Both the position numbers and the translations under genes were made by a program. A stretch of DNA of 64,000 bases from Chitinibacter sp046530675 (GTDB lineage: Bacteria; Pseudomonadota; Gammaproteobacteria; Burkholderiales; Chitinibacteraceae). The stretch lies in NCBI RefSeq assembly GCF_046530675.1, contig NZ_CP172558.1:2046001-2110000 (forward strand). Reading direction: 5' to 3'. The notes under the pieces were generated by a model. That model was not told the DNA's origin. It was given only the letters and a program-made list of their open reading frames with translations, and did no database searches. This document shows, one piece after another, positions 34,076 to 46,162 of this stretch. The stretch's first letter is position 1. Every line of letters starts with the position of its first letter.

Positions 34076-34237
34076 GTGAAAAGATATATTGTTGAATTTC
34101 GTTACCCCAAGTGGGTCGTGCTGGATACCAAAACGCAGCGAGCCGTGTTGCTGGTTTCGGATAAACGTTTTGCGCAGGGTGAGTGTAAACGCTTGAACGA
34201 CAATAAGTCGGTTCTGGTGACTGCCCAAATTTTTTAA
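34076..34237 (+). CDS. Possible 53-residue small protein
   Basis: A GTG-initiated frame downstream of the carbonic anhydrase gene encodes a basic, beta-prone peptide (MKRYIVEFRYPKWVVLDTKT at its N-terminus, then RAVLLVSDKRFAQGECKRLN). The composition looks like real protein and the stop is followed 22 bases later by a strong terminator, which closes a transcription unit here. The ribosome site is weak (TTGAAG). No family recognised. Confidence 0.45.
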   Translation: MKRYIVEFRYPKWVVLDTKTQRAVLLVSDKRFAQGECKRLNDNKSVLVTAQIF

Positions 34238-34259
34238 ACGCAGTATTTCCAACGCAGTC

Positions 34260-34291
34260 AATAAGGCGGGCTTTGCCCGCCTTATTTTTTT
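34260..34291 (+). terminator. Rho-independent terminator
   Basis: 11-bp perfect stem AATAAGGCGGG / CCCGCCTTATT with a five-base loop and a run of seven Ts. Confidence 0.9.
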
Positions 34292-34318
34292 CGCCAAGCC
34301 AGATCGACGGGTTTGCCA

Positions 34319-34762
34319 CATGCGGCGTAATGCCTTTGGCGATTACGCCCTACGGTGCTCATTAGCTGCAATGGTAGGGTCGGCTTTAGCCGACCAACCA
34401 TGATTGAAAAAGGTCGGCTAAAGCCGATCCTACGGGTATATTAATCAAAGCCAGATTCAAATTGACCTTCAGAGCTACACCACGGCATGTATAAACCGCG
34501 ATGGTCGATCTGGGGTTTGAATTCCCGTGTAGCGAAAACCGAGGTGAGGAGCGAGACCTTAGGCTCGCGACGAGGTGAGGGCAGCGCGGAGCGCTTTTCG
34601 CCCGGGTCGCCTTCCTTTGCTTACTTTCCTTGGCGAAGCAAGGAAAGTAAGTGCCGCGGCGCATAGCCGCCAATCCGTGGTGGATTGATTGTTGCAGGCA
34701 AATAAAAACCGCAGTGGTAGGTGTTTCTCGGTAAACGTTGGGCTGCGCAAGCTTAGCCCAAC
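34319..34762. repeat. Cluster of dispersed short palindromic repeats
   Basis: The 550-bp stretch after the small ORF holds no convincing gene but several different repeat types: GGCGTAAT / ATTACGCC (34323-34349); a 22-bp inverted pair built on TCGGCTTTAGCCGA (34374-34395 and 34412-34433); a segment at 34510-34700 with TTACTTTCCTT / AAGGAAAGTAA (34621-34650); and GTTGGGCT / AGCCCAAC (34737-34762). Such sequences recur in many betaproteobacterial genomes. Frames across 34386-34750 look like spurious translations of these repeats. Confidence 0.65.
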
Positions 34763-34787
34763 CTACGACACTTTCAGCGAGTACGTC

Positions 34788-35285
34788 CTAAGTGGTGCTT
34801 TCCAAGTTAATTTGATTCAATTGAATCTGTGAAAGGACGTTGCGCATTTGTTTAGCCATTGCACTGGCGTCAAAACCTGCGGGTTTCCGTTTTGCAGTTG
34901 AGATGCGCTCTACACAGTCAACGATTTGTTCTAATAGTATTAAATATTGAAATTCAAGGCTTTGGTCTTTCACCACAAGCCAATCCACTTGGGCTACGGA
35001 CACAATTGCTCGCATTCTGGGTCGCAAACTGATGTAGTCACGAGTTTTGATAAACGAATTTCCCCAGCCTTCAATGTCGGCAATTTCCAAGCCGCAATAA
35101 AATTCATCAACGTAACCACCAAAGTGCAAGTCCCGCAAGCCATCATTGATCAATTTCTCAAGTACATTAAGATCAACTCGCCAACGTCCATGCTCTTCTG
35201 GTTCGCCATAATAAACAGTTCGCGTATGTTCACGGCCTAAAAAAATAACTTCACCACCTGTTCTTATTCTGAAGCTAAATTTCAT
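34788..35285 (-). CDS. Hypothetical protein, orphan in a repeat island
   Basis: 165 residues from ATG 35285; the 28-codon extension upstream translates repeat sequence and is rejected. The N-terminus reads MKFSFRIRTGGEVIFLGREH, with a plausible mixed alpha/beta pattern, GLEIADIEGWGNSFIKTRDY in the middle and a helical C-terminus. No signal peptide or membrane helix. I do not recognise the family; size, acidity and isolation resemble orphan immunity proteins, but that is speculation. It is bracketed by dispersed repeats on both sides, suggesting a variable spot between can and uvrA. Confidence 0.6.
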   Translation of the reverse strand: MKFSFRIRTGGEVIFLGREHTRTVYYGEPEEHGRWRVDLNVLEKLINDGLRDLHFGGYVDEFYCGLEIADIEGWGNSFIKTRDYISLRPRMRAIVSVAQVDWLVVKDQSLEFQYLILLEQIVDCVERISTAKRKPAGFDASAMAKQMRNVLSQIQLNQINLESTT

Positions 35286-35302
35286 GCAATAACTCAAGTC
35301 AC

Positions 35303-35412
35303 GTAGGGCGGGTCGTGACCCGCGCTGAACTGCGGTTTGGATCTGCCAGATGGGCGGGTTATACCTCAAGGGTATTTCCTGCGGGTTACGCCTTCGGCTA
35401 ACCCGCGCCTAC
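35303..35412. repeat. GTAGG-type dispersed palindromes
   Basis: The block starts GTAGGGCGGGT and closes with GCGCCTAC. It includes GCGGGTCGTGACCCGC (35308-35323) and GCGGGTTA / TAACCCGC (35381-35406). Confidence 0.6.
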
Positions 35413-35422
35413 GCTGGTGCTG

Positions 35423-35475
35423 ATGGGTATATGGCTCTAGCTCAATATGATCATTGGCTGTAGCCATATACCCAT
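35423..35475. repeat. GGGTAT inverted-repeat element, copy 5 (best arms)
   Basis: Perfect 14-bp arms ATGGGTATATGGCT (35423-35436) and AGCCATATACCCAT (35462-35475) around a 25-base centre, nine bases after the uvrA stop codon on the minus strand. Confidence 0.8.
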
Positions 35476-35483
35476 AAGTAAAA

Positions 35484-38351
<2,868 letters not shown>

Positions 38352-38467
38352 GCCGGTTTTGTCGCTAATAAAAAAGTGAACTGGCTATTGTAACGCCTGC
38401 ACCGAAGGCGGGGAATTAAATCCACTGTTCCCAATGTGATTGTCAGCGGAGAAATTAGCTACTCAGT

Positions 38468-38516
38468 GGGTATTGCTCTGCAGGTCAATTGCAGTATGTT
38501 TTTTGTGGTAATACCC
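38468..38516. repeat. GGGTAT inverted-repeat element, copy 6
   Basis: 49 bp from GGGTATT to AATACCC in the uvrA-yajR divergent spacer, with an inner CTGCA / TGCAG stem. The left arm GGGTATTGCTCT matches the copy at 5145. Nothing else was recognised in this 275-bp spacer. Confidence 0.65.
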
Positions 38517-38626
38517 CTTGGTTGATAAAAAACAATCATTCTCAAAGAAGCCGATGGGCGCAATCGGGTAAAATGACACCTGATTCTGCGATGCCCTGTG
38601 CGCGTCGCTTTGCCGGATTGTGTGAA

Positions 38627-39994
38627 ATGATGACTAAATTGGAATTGCGCGCCGCCAGTGGTTTGGCTGGTTTGTATGCTTTGCGCATGTTGGGCATGTT
38701 TTTGATTCTGCCGGTGTTTGCCGTTTACGCCGGACATTTGCCCGGTGGCGAAAATCATGCTTTGGTCGGTCTGGCGTTTGGTGCCTATGGCCTGACGCAA
38801 GCTTTGCTGCAATTGCCGTTTGGCATGTGGTCCGATCATGTTGGCCGCAAGAAAGTGATCTACATCGGCCTGGCGCTGTTTGCGCTCGGCTCGATTATGT
38901 GCGCAATGGCGGATCATATTGTCTGGCTGATTTTGGGGCGCGCCGTGCAGGGTGCGGGCGCGATTTCAGCGGCCATTACCGCCTTGCTCGCCGATTTGAC
39001 GCGCGAAGAGCATCGAACCAAGGCGATGGCGATGATTGGTGCCAGCATCGCGTCGACATTTGCCGTGTCCTTGGTCGCCGCGCCCAAGCTGGCCGAACTG
39101 ATTGGTTTACCCGGCATTTTTCTGCTGACTGCTGGGTTGACGATTGCGGCGATCATTGGCGTCTGGCGCGTGATTCCGAATCCAACCATCAGCCGTTTTC
39201 ATTCCGACGCCGAGGCCAATACGTCCCGCTTGCCGCAAGTGCTGCGTCACCCGCAATTGCTGCGGCTCAATTACGGCGTATTCGCGCTGCATGCCGCGCA
39301 AATGGCGATGTTTACCGTGATGCCGCTGTTGTTGAAGCAAATCGGCGGTATCGACGTTGCGCATCACTGGTATATCTATTTGCCCGTCGTGCTGGTCGGC
39401 TTTGTGCTGATGGTGCCGGCAATTATTTACGGCGAGAAAAAACATCATCTGAAAGAAGTATTTATTTTTGCAATTGCGCTGATGTTCGTCGCGCAACTGG
39501 GAATGACGCTATGGCTACCTAGCTTGAGCGCGATTGTGATCTGGCTGAGTATTTATTTCATCGCCTTCAATATTCTGGAAGCGACGCAACCGAGTTTGAT
39601 TTCCAAAATTGCGCCGACCGAGGCCAAAGGCACGGCGATGGGCGTCTATAACACTTGCCAGTCGGCCAGCATGTTTCTGGGCTCGGCGCTGGCGGGCTGG
39701 TTGTATCAATATTACGGCAGCGCAACGCCCGTGTTCGCCCTGTGCGCGAGCCTGATGGCGATCTGGCTGATTGTCTCGTGGGGAATGCAACCACCGTTGC
39801 CGGTGAAAACCAAAATGTTTCACATCGGCGAAGAATGGGCGGGCAATGCAGCCGAACTGTCTGCTAAACTAGGCGCCATTGACGGTGTTAAAGAAGCCGT
39901 TGTACTCATTGAAGAACGTGTTGCCTTGCTTAAAGTCCTGCAGGAAGGCTGGGATGAAGCGGCAGCACAACAACTTATTGCGGAGACCAATTGA
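38627..39994 (+). CDS. yajR: MFS transporter with C-terminal YAM domain (YajR-like)
   Basis: 455 residues from the first of two adjacent ATG codons (38627/38630). Twelve membrane helices are predicted, with the MFS signature motif GMWSDHVGRKKVI between helices 2 and 3 and RAVQGAGAISAAITALLADLT in helix 4. After the membrane part, a soluble tail of about 65 residues (from GEEWAGNAAELSAKLGAIDG) matches the ferredoxin-like YAM domain of E. coli YajR (454 residues). The substrate is unknown. The stop lies one base before the ssb start. Confidence 0.85.
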   Translation: MMTKLELRAASGLAGLYALRMLGMFLILPVFAVYAGHLPGGENHALVGLAFGAYGLTQALLQLPFGMWSDHVGRKKVIYIGLALFALGSIMCAMADHIVWLILGRAVQGAGAISAAITALLADLTREEHRTKAMAMIGASIASTFAVSLVAAPKLAELIGLPGIFLLTAGLTIAAIIGVWRVIPNPTISRFHSDAEANTSRLPQVLRHPQLLRLNYGVFALHAAQMAMFTVMPLLLKQIGGIDVAHHWYIYLPVVLVGFVLMVPAIIYGEKKHHLKEVFIFAIALMFVAQLGMTLWLPSLSAIVIWLSIYFIAFNILEATQPSLISKIAPTEAKGTAMGVYNTCQSASMFLGSALAGWLYQYYGSATPVFALCASLMAIWLIVSWGMQPPLPVKTKMFHIGEEWAGNAAELSAKLGAIDGVKEAVVLIEERVALLKVLQEGWDEAAAQQLIAETN

Positions 39995-39995
39995 A

Positions 39996-40511
39996 ATGGC
40001 ATCGTTGAACAAAGTGTTGCTGATCGGCAATTTGGGTAAAGACCCGGAATCGCGCTTTTTGCCGAGCGGCGGCGCGGTATGCAATTTTTCAATTGCCACG
40101 ACCGAGAGCTGGAAAGACAAAAACACCGGTGCCAAGCAGGAAAAAACCGAATGGCATAACATCACGATGTACGGCCGTTTGGCTGAAATCGCCGGTGAAT
40201 ACCTGAAAAAAGGCAGCCAGGTCTACATCGAGGGCAAGCTGCAAACGCGCAAATGGCAGGATAAGCAAACCGGCGCAGATCGCTACACGACTGAAATTAT
40301 CGCTGACGAGATGAAAATGCTCGGCGGCCGTGCTGGTGGCGGAATGGGCGGTGGCTCGCAAGGTGGCCAAGGTGGCGGCTACGGCGGCGATGATTTCAAT
40401 CAGGAATACAGCGCGCCACAAGCCCCACGCCAGGCTCCGCAAGCCGCACCACAACAAGCCGCTCGCCCGGCAAAAAGCTTTGATGATTTCGAGGATGACA
40501 TCCCGTTTTGA
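39996..40511 (+). CDS. ssb: Single-stranded DNA-binding protein
   Basis: 171 residues. The OB-fold domain (1-110) starts MASLNKVLLIGNLGKDPESR and has the typical TEWHNITMYGRLAEIAGEYLKKG segment. A Gly/Gln/Pro-rich linker (about 112-158) leads to the acidic tip DDFEDDIPF, which recruits replication and repair proteins. ATG 39996 is taken because longer frames run into yajR. A strong hairpin follows. Confidence 0.96.
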   Translation: MASLNKVLLIGNLGKDPESRFLPSGGAVCNFSIATTESWKDKNTGAKQEKTEWHNITMYGRLAEIAGEYLKKGSQVYIEGKLQTRKWQDKQTGADRYTTEIIADEMKMLGGRAGGGMGGGSQGGQGGGYGGDDFNQEYSAPQAPRQAPQAAPQQAARPAKSFDDFEDDIPF

Positions 40512-40535
40512 CCTTGTTTTGAAGGTTTAGATCAT

Positions 40536-40575
40536 CCAATCAAAAGCCCCCGGAATTTCGGGGGCTTTTGATTGG
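40536..40575. terminator. Terminator between ssb and the GGDEF-EAL gene
   Basis: 17-bp perfect stem CCAATCAAAAGCCCCCG with a six-base loop; works in both directions between convergent genes. Confidence 0.88.
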
Positions 40576-40600
40576 CGCTGGCCTGATTTTCCGGGTGGGA

Positions 40601-43075
40601 TCATGTCGGTAAAATACGCTGCAAGGCGTGTTTGAATGGCTGCTCGCCAGTGCGCTGCTGTTCGAGCAGCAAGCCGAATTCCTTGGCATTGACCGGCAGG
40701 GAAAACAGATAGCCCTGACCAAAGTCGCAGCCGGCTGCGAGCAATAACTGAGCTTGCTCTTCGGTTTCAATGCCTTCGGCGATGACTTTCATTCCCAGTT
40801 TATGTGCAATGGCAATAATCGCTTCGCACAGTGCCAGATCATCTGATCCGGGTTTCATATTCTGGACAAAAGATTTGTCGATCTTGATGTAATCGATATC
40901 GAATTTTTTTAGATACGACAACGATGAATAGCCTGTGCCAAAGTCGTCGAGCGCAACCTTGATCCCATGATTGTGAAATTCGGCGAGGCTGCTCTCGACT
41001 GTGTTCGTGGCATCCAGCAGCAAACCTTCGGTAATTTCAATAATCAGGCTGCTGCCAGTCAGGTTGAGCTTTTGCAATTGCCCCAGCCACTCCTGATTTT
41101 GGGCTTTGTTCAGAAATTGCCGGGGTGAGACGTTAATACTGATGCGCAAATCCGGTGCAATCTCTGCCCGCCATTGCTGTAATTGCTGAGTGACATTGCC
41201 AAAAACCCAGTCGCTGATCGCACCGATCATTCCGGTGTCTTCGGCAATCGGGATAAATGAATCCGGGCTGATTGCACCATGAAGCGGATGATCCCAGCGG
41301 ATCAGCGCTTCGGCCTTGCAGAAAATGCCGGTAGTCAGCTCGATGATGGGCTGATAGGCCATCCAGTATTGCTGCTGATTCATGGCTTCACGCAAGCCGG
41401 TTGAAATCTGCAGGCGGACTTCGGCAGCCTTTTGCATGAACGATTCGAAATAATTGAAACTATTCCGGCCCGAGCGTTTGGCGTTGTACATCGCCTGATC
41501 CGCATTTTTCATCAGCTCGGTGACTTCGGTTCCATCGCCGGGAGCAATGGCGATGCCTATGCTACCGGACAGATAACAGACTTCGCCATCCAGATAATAA
41601 GGCTCGGACAATTTGCCCAAAATGATCTGGGCGATCTGATCGACGACGGTGGAGTTGTCCAGACCGCTTAGATGAATGACGAATTCATCGCCACCGAGGC
41701 GGGCGACGGTATCTGTGCTGCGTACGCTGCCGAGCAAACGGTTGGCTGTTTCTTTCAGTAACAAATCGCCAATCGAGTGCCCCAGCGTGTCATTGATGGT
41801 TTTGAAATGATCCAGATCGATCATCAGCAAGGCCAGCATTTTCCGGTTGCGCTGGCATTTGCTCAGCTCTTGTGACAGAAGCTCCAGAAACGAGCGACGG
41901 TTGCACAGGTTGGTCAGCGAGTCGTGTTTGGCCAGATAGTTCAGTTGTTCCTGCACTGCGAGCATGGCGCCGATATCGGCAAAAACAACCACATAATGGC
42001 TGGGCTGGTTTTCGCTGTCGCGAACCAGATTGATGGTTTCCCAGACGGATAACGCTTTTCCTGTTTTTCTGCGATAGAGTATCTGCCCTTGCCATTGGCC
42101 GCGCTCGGGCTTGCTCAGCTCTTCGAAAAAATGGGCGCTGTGCCGCTGGGCGTAGAGTTTGTTGATGCTGGACCAGTCTTGCGCTTCCTGCGAGCTATAA
42201 CCCGTCAGGCGTGAAAACGCGGGGTTGCTCGAAATGATCCGGCATGACAAATCCAGAATGAAGATCCCTTCTGCTGTCGCTTCAAAAACAGCCATGGCCT
42301 GACGCAATTGTTCTTCGTTGCGGCGTCGTTCGGTAATATCTTGCAAAACACCAACGAGGCGGCTTTGGTGGCGATCAGCATCTTCGAATCGTTTGGCCTG
42401 GACTTCGATCCAGCGGCTTGGCCCATCTCTGTCGTGGGTACGGAAAATGGTATTGATATTCTGCCCCTTGCTGCGGGCAGATTCGATGCTGTTTTGCACG
42501 TTAGCCAGGTCGCGCGGATCAATGCGCTGATAAAAGTGGCTTAGTGATTCGCACAGTGGTGCGCTGGCACCCATATAACCGGCTTCAAACAGATTAAAAA
42601 TCCGGATTTGTTCGGAATTGAAATCCCATTCCCACACATTGAGCGATGCCGATTCAAGCGCCTGTTTGAAAAGCTGGCCATTATTGTCGATTTGCTGGTC
42701 AACATCGTGCCTGACTGCGGCCATTTTCAAGGTGGCATTCAATTCTCGTGGCGAGACAGGTTTGACCAGATAACCGTAGGGCAGGGCAGCTTCGGCGCGT
42801 CGCAAGGTGGCGTCTTCGGCGTAAGCGGTCAGAAAAATAATCGGGATTTTCAGCGTGCTATGAATGGTCTGCGCCGCTTCGATACCATCCATCGGGCCTT
42901 CAAGATGGATATCCATCAAAACCATATCGGGTTGGTGATTCTGAGCCGCCTCAATGGCCTGCGCACCCGTAGGGACGACCTGGCAGACATTGTAGGACAT
43001 GGCCTCCAGCTGCTGTTTCAAATCGAGCGCAATAATACGCTCGTCTTCGACAACCAGAACGCGGATTGCACTCAT
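40601..43075 (-). CDS. Response regulator with PAS, GGDEF and EAL domains
   Basis: 824 residues. Receiver domain 1-120 with Asp55 in MVLMDIHLEG; two PAS/PAC regions at about 135-255 and 260-380; GGDEF domain about 385-545 with the active site GGDEF at 461-465 and an inhibitory-site RxxD (RSTD, 452-455) five residues before it; EAL domain about 560-810 with EAL at 589-591, DDFGTGYSSLSYL, KIDKSFV and AEGIETEEQA. Both catalytic motifs look intact, so it could make or degrade cyclic-di-GMP, switched by phosphorylation. Start overlaps the kinase stop by ATGA. Confidence 0.93.
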   Translation of the reverse strand: MSAIRVLVVEDERIIALDLKQQLEAMSYNVCQVVPTGAQAIEAAQNHQPDMVLMDIHLEGPMDGIEAAQTIHSTLKIPIIFLTAYAEDATLRRAEAALPYGYLVKPVSPRELNATLKMAAVRHDVDQQIDNNGQLFKQALESASLNVWEWDFNSEQIRIFNLFEAGYMGASAPLCESLSHFYQRIDPRDLANVQNSIESARSKGQNINTIFRTHDRDGPSRWIEVQAKRFEDADRHQSRLVGVLQDITERRRNEEQLRQAMAVFEATAEGIFILDLSCRIISSNPAFSRLTGYSSQEAQDWSSINKLYAQRHSAHFFEELSKPERGQWQGQILYRRKTGKALSVWETINLVRDSENQPSHYVVVFADIGAMLAVQEQLNYLAKHDSLTNLCNRRSFLELLSQELSKCQRNRKMLALLMIDLDHFKTINDTLGHSIGDLLLKETANRLLGSVRSTDTVARLGGDEFVIHLSGLDNSTVVDQIAQIILGKLSEPYYLDGEVCYLSGSIGIAIAPGDGTEVTELMKNADQAMYNAKRSGRNSFNYFESFMQKAAEVRLQISTGLREAMNQQQYWMAYQPIIELTTGIFCKAEALIRWDHPLHGAISPDSFIPIAEDTGMIGAISDWVFGNVTQQLQQWRAEIAPDLRISINVSPRQFLNKAQNQEWLGQLQKLNLTGSSLIIEITEGLLLDATNTVESSLAEFHNHGIKVALDDFGTGYSSLSYLKKFDIDYIKIDKSFVQNMKPGSDDLALCEAIIAIAHKLGMKVIAEGIETEEQAQLLLAAGCDFGQGYLFSLPVNAKEFGLLLEQQRTGEQPFKHALQRILPT

Positions 43076-44511
43076 GAATGGGTTTCCTCCATGATGGGCA
43101 AATGCAATTCAAAGCGAACACCGGGTTGATTGTCGTGAATACTGAGTTCCCCGCCAATCTGATCCGCCAGAATTGGAATCAGTTGCAAGCCCAGCGATTT
43201 GGTGTGTAATTGGCTGTCATTCACCGGCAAACCCACTCCATGATCGGCGACGGTCAAAACGGCTCGGGTGGCATCAAGACGCTGCAGTTTGATCGTGACC
43301 TTTCCCGTTTCGGACGGATCCGGATAGGCATGTTTGAAAGCATTGATGACCAGCTCGTTAATCAGAAGACCGCAAGGCGTTGCACGTTGCAGTTCGATCA
43401 AAACCGGCTGTTCTTCGGTTTCGATATTCAGTTGTATCCTTTGCACCAGCGCCCCCAGACTACTGAGTAAAAGCTGACCAAACCGTTGCAGATACTCGCC
43501 CAGATCGACCCGGGAAAAATCGTGTCGCTCGTACAGCAATTGGTGGATCAGTGCCATTGAGCGCACTCTGGTCTGGCTGTCGATCAGTACATCTTTCATT
43601 GCCTGATCGAGTACCAGATTGGCCTGCATATTGAGCAGGCTGATAATGACCTGCAGATTGTTTTTGACCCGGTGGTGAATTTCATTCAACAGCACGGTTT
43701 TTTCCGCCAGCGCAGCTTCAATCTGTTGCTGCGCCTGTTTGCGCGAGGTGATATCGACAATGGCAGCCAACACCATTTTGCCGTGTTCGGTATCGATTGG
43801 GTTCAGGCCGATTTCGACCGGAAATTCGCTGCCATCCTTGTGCAAACCGTATAAATCTCGTCCGGCACCCATTGGTCGCGCAATGGGGGTGGTAAAGAAA
43901 CCGTTCCGCAATGCGGCGTGACCGTGTCTGAAGCGCTCGGGGACCAGCATTTCTATCGATTGCCCCATCAATTCATGCTGCAGATAACCAAAAGTGGTTT
44001 CGGTATGCCGGTTGGCCAGCACGATGATGCCTTCCAGATTGACCATGATCATCGCATTCGGTGCTTCCTGCACGACCTGCTGGAAACTTTCTTCCAGCCG
44101 TTTTCGGGTCGATACATCGCGGGTCACTTTGGCAAAACCCTGTATCACGCCTGCTTCGTCGAGCAAGGGCGTAACGACAACCTGCGCCAAAAACAGGCTG
44201 CCGTCTTTGCGACGGCGCAAGTCGTCATTTTCAAACCGGCCCATGGTTCTGGCCTGCTCCAGCTCTTGCATTGAGCGTTCATGCGCATTGGCCTGACCGG
44301 GAAAGAAAATCGAGAAATGCTGGCCGATCACTTCGTCCGAGTTGTAACCATGAATGCGCTCGGCACCGATATTCCAGCTAATGATATGCCCGGATAGATC
44401 CAGAATATAAATCGCATAATCCTGTACACAGGTCACCAGTAAGCGGAATGCGGCGTCCGATTCGGTCATGTTGTGGATCTGCCGATGTGTGACATGGTCA
44501 TTCATATTCAT
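43072..44511 (-). CDS. PAS-containing sensor kinase of the HisKA_2/HWE type
   Basis: 479 residues, cytoplasmic. Two PAS/PAC domains (about 20-135 and 145-258) precede the kinase core, with phosphoacceptor His280 in LLNEIHHRVKNNLQVIISLL, characteristic of HisKA_2 kinases, and a HATPase domain with LLINELVINAFKHAY and ADHGVGLP. It has no receiver of its own; the next gene, overlapping by ATGA, supplies a receiver fused to GGDEF-EAL. Together they form a cyclic-di-GMP control module. Confidence 0.9.
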   Translation of the reverse strand: MNMNDHVTHRQIHNMTESDAAFRLLVTCVQDYAIYILDLSGHIISWNIGAERIHGYNSDEVIGQHFSIFFPGQANAHERSMQELEQARTMGRFENDDLRRRKDGSLFLAQVVVTPLLDEAGVIQGFAKVTRDVSTRKRLEESFQQVVQEAPNAMIMVNLEGIIVLANRHTETTFGYLQHELMGQSIEMLVPERFRHGHAALRNGFFTTPIARPMGAGRDLYGLHKDGSEFPVEIGLNPIDTEHGKMVLAAIVDITSRKQAQQQIEAALAEKTVLLNEIHHRVKNNLQVIISLLNMQANLVLDQAMKDVLIDSQTRVRSMALIHQLLYERHDFSRVDLGEYLQRFGQLLLSSLGALVQRIQLNIETEEQPVLIELQRATPCGLLINELVINAFKHAYPDPSETGKVTIKLQRLDATRAVLTVADHGVGLPVNDSQLHTKSLGLQLIPILADQIGGELSIHDNQPGVRFELHLPIMEETHS

Positions 44512-44657
44512 GCTCCATTCTGCTTACTGCTTTCTTGGCATTGCTGTTTCTTTGGAAAATCCATTAATTACTGCTTAGTTGGTCTTGCTTGGTTTGTCGA
44601 AAAAATACGTCGTTTTTATGACGCGCGGACGCTGTGATGTTGATTGCTGCGCAATAA

Positions 44658-44684
44658 AAAAGCCTGCATTGCGCAGGCTTTTTA
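44658..44684 (-). terminator. Terminator after gabD
   Basis: 11-bp stem AAAAAGCCTGC / GCAGGCTTTTT with a five-base loop; T run on the minus strand. Confidence 0.85.
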
Positions 44685-44704
44685 TCGGGATTTACACCGG
44701 CTTA

Positions 44705-46159
44705 TTACATGCCGGCAATGCACAGATATTTCAGCTCGACATACTCGTCGATGCCGAAACGTGATCCTTCGCGGCCGAGCCCCGATTGCTTGACGCCACC
44801 AAAGGGGCCGACTTCGTTCGAGATCAACCCGGTATTGACGCCGACCATGCCTGATTCGAGCGCTTCGGCGACGCGGAAAATCCGGCCAATGTCGCGGCTG
44901 TAGAAATACGCTGCCAGACCAAATTCGGTTGCGTTCGCCTGCTTGATCGCATCGGCTTCAGTATCGAAACGGAACAGCGGCGCAATCGGGCCGAAGCTTT
45001 CCTCGCTGGCGACTTTCATTTCGGAAGTCATTCCCTTGAGCAACGTTGGTTCGAAGAATGTCCCGCCCAGTGGATGTCGCCCGCCGCCACTGGCGACGCT
45101 GGCACCTTTGCTGAGTGCATCGGCAATGTGCTCTTCGATTTTGGCGACGGCTTTGTTGTCGATCAGCGGTCCCTGAATCACGCCCTCATCCATGCCGTTG
45201 CCGACTTTCAGCCTTTGCATTGCGAGCGCCAGTTTTTCGGCGAAAGCGTCGTAAACACCGCTTTGCACCAGAATCCGGTTGGCGCAGACGCAGGTTTGTC
45301 CGGCGTTGCGGAATTTGGCGATCATCGCGCCTTCGACTGCGGCATCGAGGTCAGCATCGTCAAAAACGATAAACGGCGCATTGCCGCCCAGTTCAAGCGA
45401 CAGCTTTTTGATCGTTTCGGCGCATTGCTTCATCAACAGCCGGCCAACTTCGGTGCTGCCGGTAAAGCTCAGTTTGCGCACGGTCTCATTTGTTGCCAGC
45501 TCGCCGCCGATGTCATTGGCGCTGCCGGTCACGATATTAATGACGCCAGCCGGAACCCCGGCACGCTGCGCCAGCTCGGCCAGCGCCAGTGCGGTCAGCG
45601 GCGTCTGGCTCGCCGGTTTGACAACCATCGTGCAGCCCGCCGCCAGCGCGGGGCCGGCTTTGCGCGTGATCATCGCCGCCGGGAAATTCCACGGCGTGAT
45701 CGCTGCGGTGACGCCGATGGGCTGGCGCAGCACCAGAATGCGTTTGTCGGCCTGCGGGTGTTGCAGCACATGGCCGTCGAGCCGCTTGGCTTCCTCGGCA
45801 AACCATTCGATAAAGCTCGCGGCATACGCAATTTCGCCTTTGGCCTCAAACAGCGGCTTGCCTTGCTCGGCGGTCATGATGCGGGCGAGATCGTCCTGGT
45901 GTTGCATCAGCAATTCGAACCAGCGGCGCAGAATGCCCGATCTTTCCTTGGCCGAACGCGCTCGCCACGCGGGCAGGGCCGCGTCGGCGCTGGCAATCGC
46001 GCGGCGGGTTTCAGACACGCCCATGCGCGGGACATTGGCAATCGTTTCGCCGGTCGCCGGATTGTCGACCGCGATGGTCGCGCCGGAATCGGCGTTCTGC
46101 CATTGATCGCCAATCAGGCATTGCTGGCGCAACAGCGTGGGGTCGTTCAGTTTAAGCAT
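44705..46159 (-). CDS. gabD: Succinate-semialdehyde dehydrogenase (NADP+)
   Basis: 484 residues, the E. coli GabD length. Aldehyde dehydrogenase motifs: AAITPWNFPAAMITRK, LELGGNAPFIVFDDADL with the catalytic Glu, and the catalytic Cys in RNAGQTCVCANRI. The C-terminal EVGPFGGVKQSGLGREGS is shared with GabD proteins. It oxidises succinate semialdehyde to succinate, the last step of GABA breakdown. Three bases separate it from gabT, so the two are co-transcribed. Confidence 0.92.
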   Translation of the reverse strand: MLKLNDPTLLRQQCLIGDQWQNADSGATIAVDNPATGETIANVPRMGVSETRRAIASADAALPAWRARSAKERSGILRRWFELLMQHQDDLARIMTAEQGKPLFEAKGEIAYAASFIEWFAEEAKRLDGHVLQHPQADKRILVLRQPIGVTAAITPWNFPAAMITRKAGPALAAGCTMVVKPASQTPLTALALAELAQRAGVPAGVINIVTGSANDIGGELATNETVRKLSFTGSTEVGRLLMKQCAETIKKLSLELGGNAPFIVFDDADLDAAVEGAMIAKFRNAGQTCVCANRILVQSGVYDAFAEKLALAMQRLKVGNGMDEGVIQGPLIDNKAVAKIEEHIADALSKGASVASGGGRHPLGGTFFEPTLLKGMTSEMKVASEESFGPIAPLFRFDTEADAIKQANATEFGLAAYFYSRDIGRIFRVAEALESGMVGVNTGLISNEVGPFGGVKQSGLGREGSRFGIDEYVELKYLCIAGM

Positions 46160-46162
46160 GAT

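Noticed and set aside
34386..34750. Minus-strand frames of 63-95 residues in the repeat island
   Set aside because: They translate known types of short palindromic repeats, are rich in Arg/Ser/Pro and have no ribosome site.
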